In this document: positions 11,096 through 19,200 of the stretch, piece after piece
How positions within the stretch are numbered: the first letter of the stretch is position 1
How the letters are laid out: each line of letters opens with the position of its first letter
Source of the DNA: Rhodoferax sp. AJA081-3
Lineage (GTDB): Bacteria > Pseudomonadota > Gammaproteobacteria > Burkholderiales > Burkholderiaceae_C
Length of the DNA: 64,000 nt
NCBI RefSeq assembly: GCF_017798165.1
Contig: NZ_CP059068.1
Coordinates: forward strand, 1,798,001-1,862,000
Direction: 5' to 3'
Notes under the pieces: model-generated
Database searches by the model: none
The model's input: only the letters and a program-made list of their open reading frames with translations
Told to the model about the DNA's origin: nothing
Position numbers and translations under genes: made by a program

Positions 11096-13255
11096 ATGCT
11101 GAAGCAGCACGGCTTGGCGCTTGGTAGGGCCTGGTGGGCCTGCCTGTTGCTAGCCGCCGCCATGCTGCTGCCGACCGTACACGCCGCAGCGGGCGCGGGC
11201 ATTCCCCTCACCACGGAGCAAACCGCCTGGCTGGACCACAACAAGGCGCAGACCTTTACCGTAGGTTTTGACCCGTTTGGCGGTGTCGACAGTTTTGAGT
11301 TGCGTGGCAAGCGCCACGGCTTTCTGCACCTGCTGCTGGCTGATATCCACAAACAGACAGGGCTGCGCCTGGTCCCGGCCAATAGCTCCGACTGGGACGA
11401 CGCCTACAGCCGCTTTGTGGCCGGCAAGATCGACATACTCTACGGTGCCAACCCGACGCACGAGCGCGAGAAGATCATGCGGTTTACCGCACCCGCGCAG
11501 CGTTACCCCTATGTGGTGTTGGCCCCCAAGGCAGGCAACGTGCAAACTCTGAGCGAGCTCGATGGCAAACGCCTGGGTGTGATCGCCAACGACTTTGTGC
11601 TGGAGGCCCTGCCCCGCTTTTACCCCAACATCCACTTCAAACCCCTGGTGTTTTCTGACCAGAACCTGGCCCTGGCGGCACTCACCCAGGGCAGCATTGA
11701 TGCATTCGTGACCTCGGGCGGCGGGGTGGAGGTGGAATACCTGGTGGGCAACCCAGAGCTTGCGGTGATGGCTCAGCTGCGGGCCATCACCTCCGACATG
11801 ACGCTGGCCGTGCTGCACAAGGATGCGATGCTGGCCAGTATTCTGGAGCGTTACCTGGACCATAACCAGGACAGCATCACCACCATGGCCCGCGATGCCC
11901 GCAAGATCTACAACCGCAAGGCACTGCGGTTGTCCGATGCCGAGCTGGACTGGCTGGACGCGTCCAGTGAAGCCGTGGTGGGCGTCGCCGAAGACTACCT
12001 GCCGTTTGACTACTACAGCAACGGCCGCTACCTGGGCATCGCGGGTGAGTATTTCCGTGCCATTGCAGACACCGTTGGCATCCGTTACACGGTGGTGTCA
12101 GCGCCGTTTGCCAACATCATGGACCAGGCCCGCGCCGGCAAGGTGCACGTGGTGGACATGGCCAAGACCGAAGACCGGCTGCGCGACTTTGTGTTCCCCC
12201 ACCCCATCAGCCAGGAGCGCGATATTGTGGTGGGACTCAAGACCAGCCCACCGGTGTCGGACATCTATGCGCTGGATGGATTGCGGGTCGCCGTTATCGA
12301 AGGTTTCTGGCACGAAGAGTACCTGCGCAAGAACCTGCGCGACCCGCGTATTGTCAAGACGCAGGACATCATGGAATCCCTGCAAAAGGTGCGCAAGGGC
12401 GAGGCCGACTACCTGATAGAAAACCCGACCGTGGCCGAGTTTTATATTAACGGACTGGGTTACCAGGACCTGGTCAAACGGGGCAACACCTCCAGCGACT
12501 CGTTTGTCTACTTTGGTGTGAGCCGCACCCAGCCACAGCTGGCCAGCATCATGGACAAGGTGATTCCGCTGCTGTCGTTTGAAGAAATGAAGTACCGCGG
12601 CGTGCAGGGGGTGCCCACCCTGACCAACGAGAGCACTGGCCGCCTGCGCTGGATCGCCGGGCTGCTGAGCCTGGCCCTGGTGGCCATTGTGGTGGTGACC
12701 GCCGTTACCGCCCGCAAGCTGACCAACGAACGCCTGACCACGCAGTTTCTGCGCGAACGCGAAGAGCTGCTCTACACCGACACGCTCACCGGCCTGTTCA
12801 ACCGCAACCACTACAGCCACCATGCCGATGCGCTCAGCACCAGTCTGGGCTTTCCGCAGGCGGTGGTAGTGGCCGACCTGAACAACCTGAAACGCACCAA
12901 CGACACCTACGGCCACGCCGCCGGTGACCGCCTGATCCAGATGCTGGCCGAGGCTGCCCGCGCCCATTGGCCCGCAGCCAAGGGCTACCGCATGGGGGGT
13001 GATGAATTTCTGTTCCTGGTGCCGCTCACCGATGCCCACGCCTCTGTGCAACAACAGCTCGAAGCCTTTCAGACGCGCTGCGCCACACTGACCCACACCC
13101 TGCCCGACGGCACGCCCATGCACCCCAACAGCGCCTTGGGTTACGCCTTGCGTTTGGACAACAGCAACACGCTCGACCACTGCCTGGCCACCGCAGACGC
13201 ACGTATGTATGCGATGAAGGCCAGCCAAAAAAAGCGGCGCACCGATGTGGGGTAA
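11096..13255 (+). CDS. Periplasmic double solute-binding sensor with GGDEF domain
   Basis: Protein of 719 residues. A signal peptide/anchor (about 5-30) is followed by two tandem SBP_bac_3-like periplasmic domains (about 40-265 and 280-500), a transmembrane segment (about 517-535), and a cytoplasmic GGDEF domain with an intact GGDEF at 634-638. The RxxD product-inhibition site five residues upstream is absent (WPAA there). It should make cyclic di-GMP in response to a small periplasmic ligand, perhaps an amino acid, as known for BvgS/ArtJ-like binding domains. The stop is 6 bp before a histidine kinase gene, so the two form one operon. The ligand cannot be told from sequence. Confidence 0.85.
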   Translation: MLKQHGLALGRAWWACLLLAAAMLLPTVHAAAGAGIPLTTEQTAWLDHNKAQTFTVGFDPFGGVDSFELRGKRHGFLHLLLADIHKQTGLRLVPANSSDWDDAYSRFVAGKIDILYGANPTHEREKIMRFTAPAQRYPYVVLAPKAGNVQTLSELDGKRLGVIANDFVLEALPRFYPNIHFKPLVFSDQNLALAALTQGSIDAFVTSGGGVEVEYLVGNPELAVMAQLRAITSDMTLAVLHKDAMLASILERYLDHNQDSITTMARDARKIYNRKALRLSDAELDWLDASSEAVVGVAEDYLPFDYYSNGRYLGIAGEYFRAIADTVGIRYTVVSAPFANIMDQARAGKVHVVDMAKTEDRLRDFVFPHPISQERDIVVGLKTSPPVSDIYALDGLRVAVIEGFWHEEYLRKNLRDPRIVKTQDIMESLQKVRKGEADYLIENPTVAEFYINGLGYQDLVKRGNTSSDSFVYFGVSRTQPQLASIMDKVIPLLSFEEMKYRGVQGVPTLTNESTGRLRWIAGLLSLALVAIVVVTAVTARKLTNERLTTQFLREREELLYTDTLTGLFNRNHYSHHADALSTSLGFPQAVVVADLNNLKRTNDTYGHAAGDRLIQMLAEAARAHWPAAKGYRMGGDEFLFLVPLTDAHASVQQQLEAFQTRCATLTHTLPDGTPMHPNSALGYALRLDNSNTLDHCLATADARMYAMKASQKKRRTDVG

Positions 13256-13261
13256 CAGCAT

Positions 13262-14980
13262 ATGACAGCAGAGACACCGTTTTGGCACCGCATGGTGTGG
13301 GACGAGATCGAGTCGGTGGTTTCCAACGCCGATGTGCTGGCGCTGCTGTTTGCCTGGCAGGCGCTGCCCCGGCGCAATGCCGACCTTCCCGACGTTGACG
13401 ACTTCGCGCTGCACCGAGAGCCGGTGGCAGAGCCATTGCGCTTGTACGTCCCCAAGGTCATGGTGTTGGACGCTCTGGACGATGGCGACTTCAAATACTT
13501 GCACTACGGCGTAGAGATCAGCCGCCACAGCCAGATCAACATGACCGGTAAACGGGTCTCCGAGTTTGGCGGTGTGCTGGCACCCTTTTTCCTGGACTGT
13601 TACCGCAGCGTGCAGGCGCAACGAAGGCCCCTATACACCTTGCACTACTCGGACCGGGCGTCTTCGGTGTTTACCTGGGAGCGCCTGATACTGCCGCTGC
13701 AGCGCGCCGATGGTGGGCTGACACTGGTCGTCTACAACCAGCCCTTGGAGATGCGTGCCCACCTGCTGGATGCGGTGCTGGATGGCAGCCACGATGCCAT
13801 CTTGGCGCTGCGGCGTGTGGTTGGTGAAGTACCGGGGCGCACCGACTGGATGGTTTTGGTAGCCAACAAGACGATGTGTGAACTGGCCGACGCAGGCACC
13901 GCCAAGATAGAAGGCCGGCCAGTGGCCCAGGCACTTCCCCGCTGGCAGGCGCTCGGGTTTGCGGACCTGTGCGAGCGGGCGCTTGCATCGGCGCACGAAC
14001 TGGAAGAAGAACGCTTTATTGCGGCGCACCCAAGCCTGGATGGCGAGGGGCGCTGGTTTTCGGTCTACTGTGCCCCCCTGCAAGAGGGCTGCCTTGTGCG
14101 CTTGAGCGATATCACCGAGGCCAAGGTCCGGGAGCAACAGCTGGAAAAGCGTGTTGCCGAGCGCACCGAGGAGTTGAGCAATATGCTTGCGCTGCTCAAG
14201 CGGTCTCAGGAAGAGCTGGTCGATTCAGAAAAGCTGGCATCACTGGGCTCTTTGGTGGCGGGGGTGTCGCATGAGCTCAACACCCCGATTGGCAACGTAC
14301 TGATGCTCTCCAGCACGCTGCAAGACCGCGTGGCCGAGTTCAGTGACCTGGTGAACGGCACTGAATTAAAACGCGCCGAACTGCAACGGTTTCTGTCGTT
14401 TCTGGGCGAGGTCAGCGCACTGCAGGTCAGCACCATCCGCAAGGCTGCCGACCTGATCACCAGTTTCAAGCAAGTCGCGGTTGACCAGACCTCTCAACGG
14501 CGACGCGACTTTCTTTTGCACGACGTGGTGGAGGATGTGCTCAACACCCTCGGCCCCACCATGAAGAAATCCAGCGCCGTCCAGATCCGCAACGCCGTGC
14601 CGTCCAACATTGGCTGCGATGGCTTCCCCGGCCCCCTGGGCCAGGTCATTACCAACCTGGTGCAAAACTCATTTACCCACGGCTTTACCGGCGGGCCCGA
14701 TGACGCCATCACGCTGCAGGCAACACTCGACGCGGCCAGTGGCTGGGTGCACCTGCAAGTGATGGACAACGGCGTGGGCATGGAGCTGGGCGTGGTGTCG
14801 CGCATCTTTGACCCCTTCTTCACCACCCGCCTGGGGCAAGGCGGGTCGGGCCTGGGCTTGGCCATTTCGCACCGCATCGTGACCTCGCTGCTGGGTGGCA
14901 AATTAACGGTCGAATCCACACCCGGCCAGGGGAGCTGCTTCACCGTGGCGTTCCCGGCCAAGGCGCCCACGCAGCTTTAG
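13262..14980 (+). CDS. Soluble PAS-like sensor histidine kinase
   Basis: Protein of 572 residues with no membrane segment. An N-terminal region (about 1-155) resembles a PAS-type sensory domain, and a second PAS-like stretch (about 160-285) ends with VRLSDITEAK. A coiled coil (about 285-325) is followed by the HisKA H box GVSHELNTPIGN (His337) and a HATPase domain with the N box NLVQNSFTHGF, G1 MDNGVGM, F box IFDPFFTT and G2 GGSGLGLAI. All catalytic boxes are intact. No receiver domain or dedicated response regulator is adjacent. Linkage to the upstream diguanylate cyclase (6 bp apart) suggests joint signalling, which is inference. Confidence 0.85.
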   Translation: MTAETPFWHRMVWDEIESVVSNADVLALLFAWQALPRRNADLPDVDDFALHREPVAEPLRLYVPKVMVLDALDDGDFKYLHYGVEISRHSQINMTGKRVSEFGGVLAPFFLDCYRSVQAQRRPLYTLHYSDRASSVFTWERLILPLQRADGGLTLVVYNQPLEMRAHLLDAVLDGSHDAILALRRVVGEVPGRTDWMVLVANKTMCELADAGTAKIEGRPVAQALPRWQALGFADLCERALASAHELEEERFIAAHPSLDGEGRWFSVYCAPLQEGCLVRLSDITEAKVREQQLEKRVAERTEELSNMLALLKRSQEELVDSEKLASLGSLVAGVSHELNTPIGNVLMLSSTLQDRVAEFSDLVNGTELKRAELQRFLSFLGEVSALQVSTIRKAADLITSFKQVAVDQTSQRRRDFLLHDVVEDVLNTLGPTMKKSSAVQIRNAVPSNIGCDGFPGPLGQVITNLVQNSFTHGFTGGPDDAITLQATLDAASGWVHLQVMDNGVGMELGVVSRIFDPFFTTRLGQGGSGLGLAISHRIVTSLLGGKLTVESTPGQGSCFTVAFPAKAPTQL

Positions 14981-14993
14981 ACCAAGCGGCGTT

Positions 14994-15599
14994 TTATGGC
15001 GTCACAGGCTGGGCCGCCGGCCAGTCGGTATCACCGGTGCGTTTGAGCGTCATTTCGATGATCTGGCGCGGCGGCTGGTCTTTGGCCAGGTAGTGCCCCA
15101 CTTCGCGCCACACGCCATCTTCAATGGTGATGGTGTAACGCACGGTGGCGTTCGGCCCGGCCGCCAGCTCCCATACCACACCGTTGGGAATGGACTCCAT
15201 GCGGTAGTTGCCGGACCGGCCCTGCGCATAGGCCTTGAAGTCGTACGCACCGGTCTTGGCATCGGCCGACACCGTGCCAAAGGCGTTGAAGGCCAGCGAG
15301 CCGTCGCTCTTGTAACCCCGCCCCTCTATCACCAGCACATCGCCGTTCAGCATGGAGCCCACCCGTTCGGTTTGGCGCACCGTGTAGGGCTTGCCATCTG
15401 GCCCCACACCCTTGGCGTCGCCCACCCAGGTGCCTTTGAGGATGTCGAGCTTGCGCATCAACGTATTGGGTGCTGCCGCGGCCTCTTGGGCGGTAGCGGC
15501 GCCACCCCACAACAACAGGGTGCAGGCCAGCCATACGCTGCCCGCCATCCGTGCGGTATGTGCCAAAGCCATGCTGCGTGTGTTCTTGATCTTCATCAT
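14994..15599 (-). CDS. Secreted DUF1579-like protein
   Basis: Protein of 201 residues when started at the ATG at 15599, which has AGGACC upstream; a longer frame runs to 15719 but puts the signal peptide in the interior. A signal peptide (about 10-36) with a likely cut after ATAQ is followed by a beta-rich domain with LDILKGTWVGDAKG, a lipocalin-like opening common in DUF1579/THAP4-like proteins that may bind small hydrophobic ligands. Function unknown. It lies 91 bp downstream of the AraC regulator on the same strand and may be co-transcribed. Confidence 0.65.
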   Translation of the reverse strand: MMKIKNTRSMALAHTARMAGSVWLACTLLLWGGAATAQEAAAAPNTLMRKLDILKGTWVGDAKGVGPDGKPYTVRQTERVGSMLNGDVLVIEGRGYKSDGSLAFNAFGTVSADAKTGAYDFKAYAQGRSGNYRMESIPNGVVWELAAGPNATVRYTITIEDGVWREVGHYLAKDQPPRQIIEMTLKRTGDTDWPAAQPVTP

Positions 15600-15690
15600 C
15601 TTGAAAGGTCCTGGTGGATGGGAAAGCCCGAGCTTACGCAATCGCGGCCCGCAGGCATTGAAGATTTCGGACAAGTGGGCGGCAAAAACT

Positions 15691-16494
15691 TCAGCCCGCA
15701 CCCTGCAGCTCCACCACATTGGTGTGCTGGATCTGGCGCAGGTACTGGTGCAGCAGCTGCGGCGTCATGCCAAAAACCGTACGCAACTCGCGCGAAAAGT
15801 GGGCTTGGTCGGAGAAGCCGTGGTCAACCGAAATGCCCGCCACCCCCGACGGCGCGTGCAGCAACAGATCGGCACAGGCCCTGCGCACCCGCCGCAAGCG
15901 GGAAAAGACCTTGGGCGTCAACCCCACCTCAGCCACAAAGCGCCGGCGCAGCTGCCGTTCACTCAAGCCGAAGGACTCCAGCAGCGCACCGAGCGGCGCC
16001 TCCCCCTCGCTCTGAATCAACAAAGCCACCAGCTTTTGCACGGCGTCATCTAGCACGTGCGTATGCTCGGCACGGTCTGCAAACAGCTGCCCTGCCTTGG
16101 CGGAGAACTCGACCAACGACTCTGGCAAGGGCGACAGGCCTTGCTGCACGGCTGCATAAACATCGGGCAATAGGGCTTGCAGCGGCATGCTCTTGTTAGC
16201 CACCAGCGCCACATCCAATCCCAGAAAAGCGCGCACCGCGCCCGGCTTGAGCCGGATGCCGCGGTAGCGAACCCCCCTGAAAACCGGCACCCGCAGCGCC
16301 ACGGCACAGGGCCCCGTCAGCGATGCATACATCTGCCCACCCGGACCGGGTTCGACCAGGGTCAGGTTGCAGGCGCCATCTGGCATCACCACATGGTCGA
16401 TTTGCGCGGGGCCGCCGTTGGAGACATCGAAGGCCCAGAAGCGGTCTACGAAGTCGCTCAGGGCCAGGGGTGGGGGTTGTTCTTCGTAGTGCAT
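15691..16494 (-). CDS. AraC-family transcriptional regulator
   Basis: Protein of 267 residues. The N-terminal half (about 1-125) resembles the DUF6597-type sensor domain found in short AraC regulators (YEEQPPPLALSDFVDRFW; VMPDGACNLTLV). The C-terminal third (about 165-260) has two helix-turn-helix motifs, with GLSERQLRRRF and the recognisable AraC signature GFSDQAHFSRELRTVFGMTP. Effector and targets unknown; the downstream secreted protein is a plausible target by proximity only. Confidence 0.85.
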   Translation of the reverse strand: MHYEEQPPPLALSDFVDRFWAFDVSNGGPAQIDHVVMPDGACNLTLVEPGPGGQMYASLTGPCAVALRVPVFRGVRYRGIRLKPGAVRAFLGLDVALVANKSMPLQALLPDVYAAVQQGLSPLPESLVEFSAKAGQLFADRAEHTHVLDDAVQKLVALLIQSEGEAPLGALLESFGLSERQLRRRFVAEVGLTPKVFSRLRRVRRACADLLLHAPSGVAGISVDHGFSDQAHFSRELRTVFGMTPQLLHQYLRQIQHTNVVELQGAG

Positions 16495-16571
16495 GGGAGA
16501 GCCGGACTAGACGGTGTGCGGAGAGGGATGAAATGCTTGATATGGTCAGTTAACAAACCACTGTGGTCCAT

Positions 16572-16967
16572 CTAACCGCCGATTCCAATTCCTAGCGTAT
16601 ATCGGACACGTTTGGCTCGGTCACATAGTTCTTCGCGGTTTTCATTGAGATTCACCCCGACGCTCCATGAGCGGATCTCTTCGCCTGTGTACGCAACTTC
16701 CCGGTATACGCCCCCATGGTGTGTCGATACTTCATACGCCAAAAAAGGCTCCCCATCTTCAATCATGAATCTATAAGTGACAGTGTCTACAAAATTATGC
16801 AATTCGATCGGCTCTTCACTGTAAAACGTTGCCAAATCGATTTGAATGTGAAGGTCTCGCGCTGACTGAATAAGCTTCTGTAGTGCGCCCGCATAGGCGA
16901 GCTCCGATGGAACGACGAGATTCGACATTGTTCCTATAGAAACAATAGATTTTGGGCGGTTAGTCAT
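16572..16967 (-). CDS. Hypothetical protein, unrecognised
   Basis: A 131-residue acidic, soluble protein with no signal peptide, membrane segment or motif I recognise. The middle holds VDTVTYRFMIEDGEPFLAYEV followed by a glycine/histidine-rich turn, suggesting beta-sheet. Base composition is visibly AT-richer than neighbouring genes, and codon choice is looser, which suggests transfer. It has no partner gene in the same direction within 70 bp. It could equally be an orphan effector or immunity-like protein, but nothing in the sequence decides that. Confidence 0.5.
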   Translation of the reverse strand: MTNRPKSIVSIGTMSNLVVPSELAYAGALQKLIQSARDLHIQIDLATFYSEEPIELHNFVDTVTYRFMIEDGEPFLAYEVSTHHGGVYREVAYTGEEIRSWSVGVNLNENREELCDRAKRVRYTLGIGIGG

Positions 16968-17067
16968 AGACGAGTTTTTTCAGGTAGCCACTTGCAGAAT
17001 CATTCGTGGCGCTCGGTCACAACTATAGAGTGTGAGACCGTAAAAATCGGGACCACTCGCGCCTCCC

Positions 17068-17146
17068 GCAGAGCTTGGGTCAGTGGTCCCCGCCGATTTG
17101 TGGGCGTTTGACACTATGAGGCGGGGGCCACTGACCCAAACTCTGC
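17068..17146. repeat. Long hairpin: 27-bp inverted repeat with 25-nt loop
   Basis: Arms 17068-17094 and 17120-17146 are reverse complements over 27 bases with two differences, one of which is a G-U wobble on one strand. The loop is 25 nt. No T run follows, so it is not an obvious terminator. It has the same geometry as two hairpins near 43.5 kb. It lies in the 349-bp gap 16968-17316, which otherwise holds only repeat copy 3. Confidence 0.8.
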
Positions 17147-17166
17147 CGCCCGCCACACAAAATCAC

Positions 17167-17218
17167 TTCAATTTTAATAGCTACTCAGGTCCATCCGACG
17201 GGGGCTAGAGGCCAATTT
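17167..17218 (+). repeat. Dispersed hairpin-CGGGGGCTAGAGGCC repeat, copy 3
   Basis: Intergenic copy with an intact core CGACGGGGGCTAGAGGCC followed by AATTT, preceded by ATTTTAATAGCTACT. The 5' arm of the hairpin is partly lost. It lies 100 bp upstream of the acyltransferase. Confidence 0.85.
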
Positions 17219-17316
17219 ACCTTAAGAACTTCCGTACAAACAGCTCACAGCGGCACACCCCGTGTTAGCATCCCCGCGCCCTGCCACCGCCAGCCTCCCT
17301 GCCACCCTCCCCCCTT

Positions 17317-18345
17317 ATGTCCCCGCTGAACCGCGACGACAACCGCTTCGACATCCTGCGCCTGTTCGCGGCGTGGCTGGTGTTGTTCAGCCACTGTTAT
17401 CCGCTGGGTGGGCGCGGCGGCAACGAGCCGTTGGCCAGCGCGCTGGGCATTGACACGCTGGGTGGCGTGGGGGTGGCTATCTTCTTTGTGCTCAGCGGCT
17501 ACTTGGTAACGCTGTCGCTGGAGCGCAGCCCCAGCCTGTTTGAATTTGCTCGGCGCCGTGCGCTGCGCATCTACCCGGCGCTGGTGGTCATCTGCCTGCT
17601 GTGTGTGCTGGTGCTGGGGCCGCTGATGACGACCTGGCCGCTGGCGGCGTATTGGTGGCACACGGTGACATGGACCTATTTACAGACGGCCAGCGCCTGG
17701 GTCATCCACTACCCGCTGCCGGGTGTGTTTTATGCCAACCCGCAGCCCATCAGCGTGAACGGTGCCTTGTGGTCATTGCCATATGAGATCACCTGCTACG
17801 GCGTGCTGGCGTTGGCCAGCCTGTTGCCGGGGCCGCTACGGATCAAGGTACCGCTGTTGGGTGCCGCGCTGTTGGCGCTGCTGTTGCTGCGCCCGGTGGG
17901 GCCACAGCTGGGTGTGTTTGATCTGTTTCTGGGCATGGACTACTACCACGGCAAGCTGGGCCTGCTGTTTGCGCTAGGCGCGGTGTTTGCCTGCTGGCGC
18001 ACGCACATTCGACCCCTGTTGTGGCCCGCGCTGTTTCTCTTGGTGTTTGCAGTGTTCTTGCCCAAATCAAGCAGCTGGCAACTATTGGCCTACCTGCTGG
18101 GCGTGGGTACGTTGACGCTGTGGCTGGCCCTGTATGCACACTGGCTGCCGCGGGTGCCGGCGCGTGTGGGCGACTGGTCGTATGGCGCGTATCTGTATGG
18201 CTTTCCGGTGCAGCAGGTGCTGGCGCACTACAAGCTACACGAGGCCAGCTTTACGGCTTATGTGCTGGCCAGCACCGTAGTCACATTTGCACTGGCCGGG
18301 CTGTCGTGGCACCTGGTGGAGAAGCAGGCGCTGCGCTGGAAGTAG
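17317..18345 (+). CDS. Acyltransferase 3 family membrane protein
   Basis: Integral membrane protein of 342 residues with about ten hydrophobic segments. The N-terminus has RFDILRLFAAWLVLFSHCYPL, whose R-x10-H arrangement is typical of the acyltransferase 3 (OafA/NodX-type) family and includes the proposed catalytic His. FFVLSGYLVT and FARRRALRIYPALV, two further family blocks, follow. Such enzymes O-acylate cell-surface sugars. No polysaccharide genes surround it, so the acceptor is unknown. The start at 17317 lacks a strong ribosome-binding site. Confidence 0.85.
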   Translation: MSPLNRDDNRFDILRLFAAWLVLFSHCYPLGGRGGNEPLASALGIDTLGGVGVAIFFVLSGYLVTLSLERSPSLFEFARRRALRIYPALVVICLLCVLVLGPLMTTWPLAAYWWHTVTWTYLQTASAWVIHYPLPGVFYANPQPISVNGALWSLPYEITCYGVLALASLLPGPLRIKVPLLGAALLALLLLRPVGPQLGVFDLFLGMDYYHGKLGLLFALGAVFACWRTHIRPLLWPALFLLVFAVFLPKSSSWQLLAYLLGVGTLTLWLALYAHWLPRVPARVGDWSYGAYLYGFPVQQVLAHYKLHEASFTAYVLASTVVTFALAGLSWHLVEKQALRWK

Positions 18346-18360
18346 CTCCCGCGCCGCGTC

Positions 18361-19200
18361 TCAATCACCACCGCCGCAGCCGCCGCCGCCTCCCCCATCT
18401 CCGTCACCAGAGCCGCCCGCGTCGCTGGACGAAGATTCGCTGCCGCCAAAGCTGCCGGCGTCGCCAGCGGAGCCTCCGTCTGCACCGCCGCCATCACCAA
18501 AGCTGGTGCCGCAGTAGTCGCCCGAGCCGCTTTTGCGGTCGATGTCGCTGCAATCCGGCACATAAGCAAAGCCGCCGGCAATGGCGAATTTTTTGTCCAG
18601 CGCAAACAGCAGGGGCAGGCGGGTGGGTTTGCGCGGGTTGATGCTTTCTTCTTTGCAGGCCCAGTACCAGGTGCGGCGCAGGCCGTCGTTGCGCTTGGGG
18701 TCGCGGCCCAGCACCTCGGCGGGTGTGTGGTGCATCAACTTGCCAAAGGCGGCGCTGCACCAGGCTTCATACGCGCGGGTGTGCAGGATGAACTCGTGCC
18801 AGGCGGCATCCGCCACCTGCGACGGCATGGCCACAAACTGGCGCTGGCTGCGCAGGTGGGCCATGAAGAACTGGCGCAGGCCATGCAGCACCAGCTCCAC
18901 ATCGCGCGCACCCAGTTGCGGGTACTGCGCACGCAGCTTGGCACCCAGAAAACGCGGCAAGGTGGACTCGCGGATGAACTGGCGGCGCAGGCTGGTCTCC
19001 CAGGCCCGCAGCGCCATGAACAATATGAAGCCCAGAAACACCGCGCACACCAGCATCACCCCAAACATGCGGCCCCAGGGCCGGTTGGCGAGCACCAGCA
19101 AGGGCAACACAGGCACCACCAGCCATTTGCTCCAGTCCAGCCAGCCGATACGCCGCACCAGCGTGGGCTTGAATGTGGACTTAAGCGCGAGCGGCTGCAT
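18361..19200 (-). CDS. Glycine-rich-domain (GRDP-like) membrane protein
   Basis: Protein of 279 residues. Two hydrophobic segments (about 25-42 and 46-66) anchor it. A central domain carries the conserved block VADAAWHEFILHTRAYEAWC (about 129-148) and LMHHTP, as in GRDP-like proteins. The last 50 residues are almost only Gly, Ser, Asp and Ala and finish with a Gly-run-Cys-Gly tail, a possible lipid- or metal-binding or disordered end. Its ATG lies inside the end of the acyl-CoA synthetase gene (20-bp overlap), so translation is probably coupled. Function unknown. Confidence 0.65.
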   Translation of the reverse strand: MQPLALKSTFKPTLVRRIGWLDWSKWLVVPVLPLLVLANRPWGRMFGVMLVCAVFLGFILFMALRAWETSLRRQFIRESTLPRFLGAKLRAQYPQLGARDVELVLHGLRQFFMAHLRSQRQFVAMPSQVADAAWHEFILHTRAYEAWCSAAFGKLMHHTPAEVLGRDPKRNDGLRRTWYWACKEESINPRKPTRLPLLFALDKKFAIAGGFAYVPDCSDIDRKSGSGDYCGTSFGDGGGADGGSAGDAGSFGGSESSSSDAGGSGDGDGGGGGGCGGGD

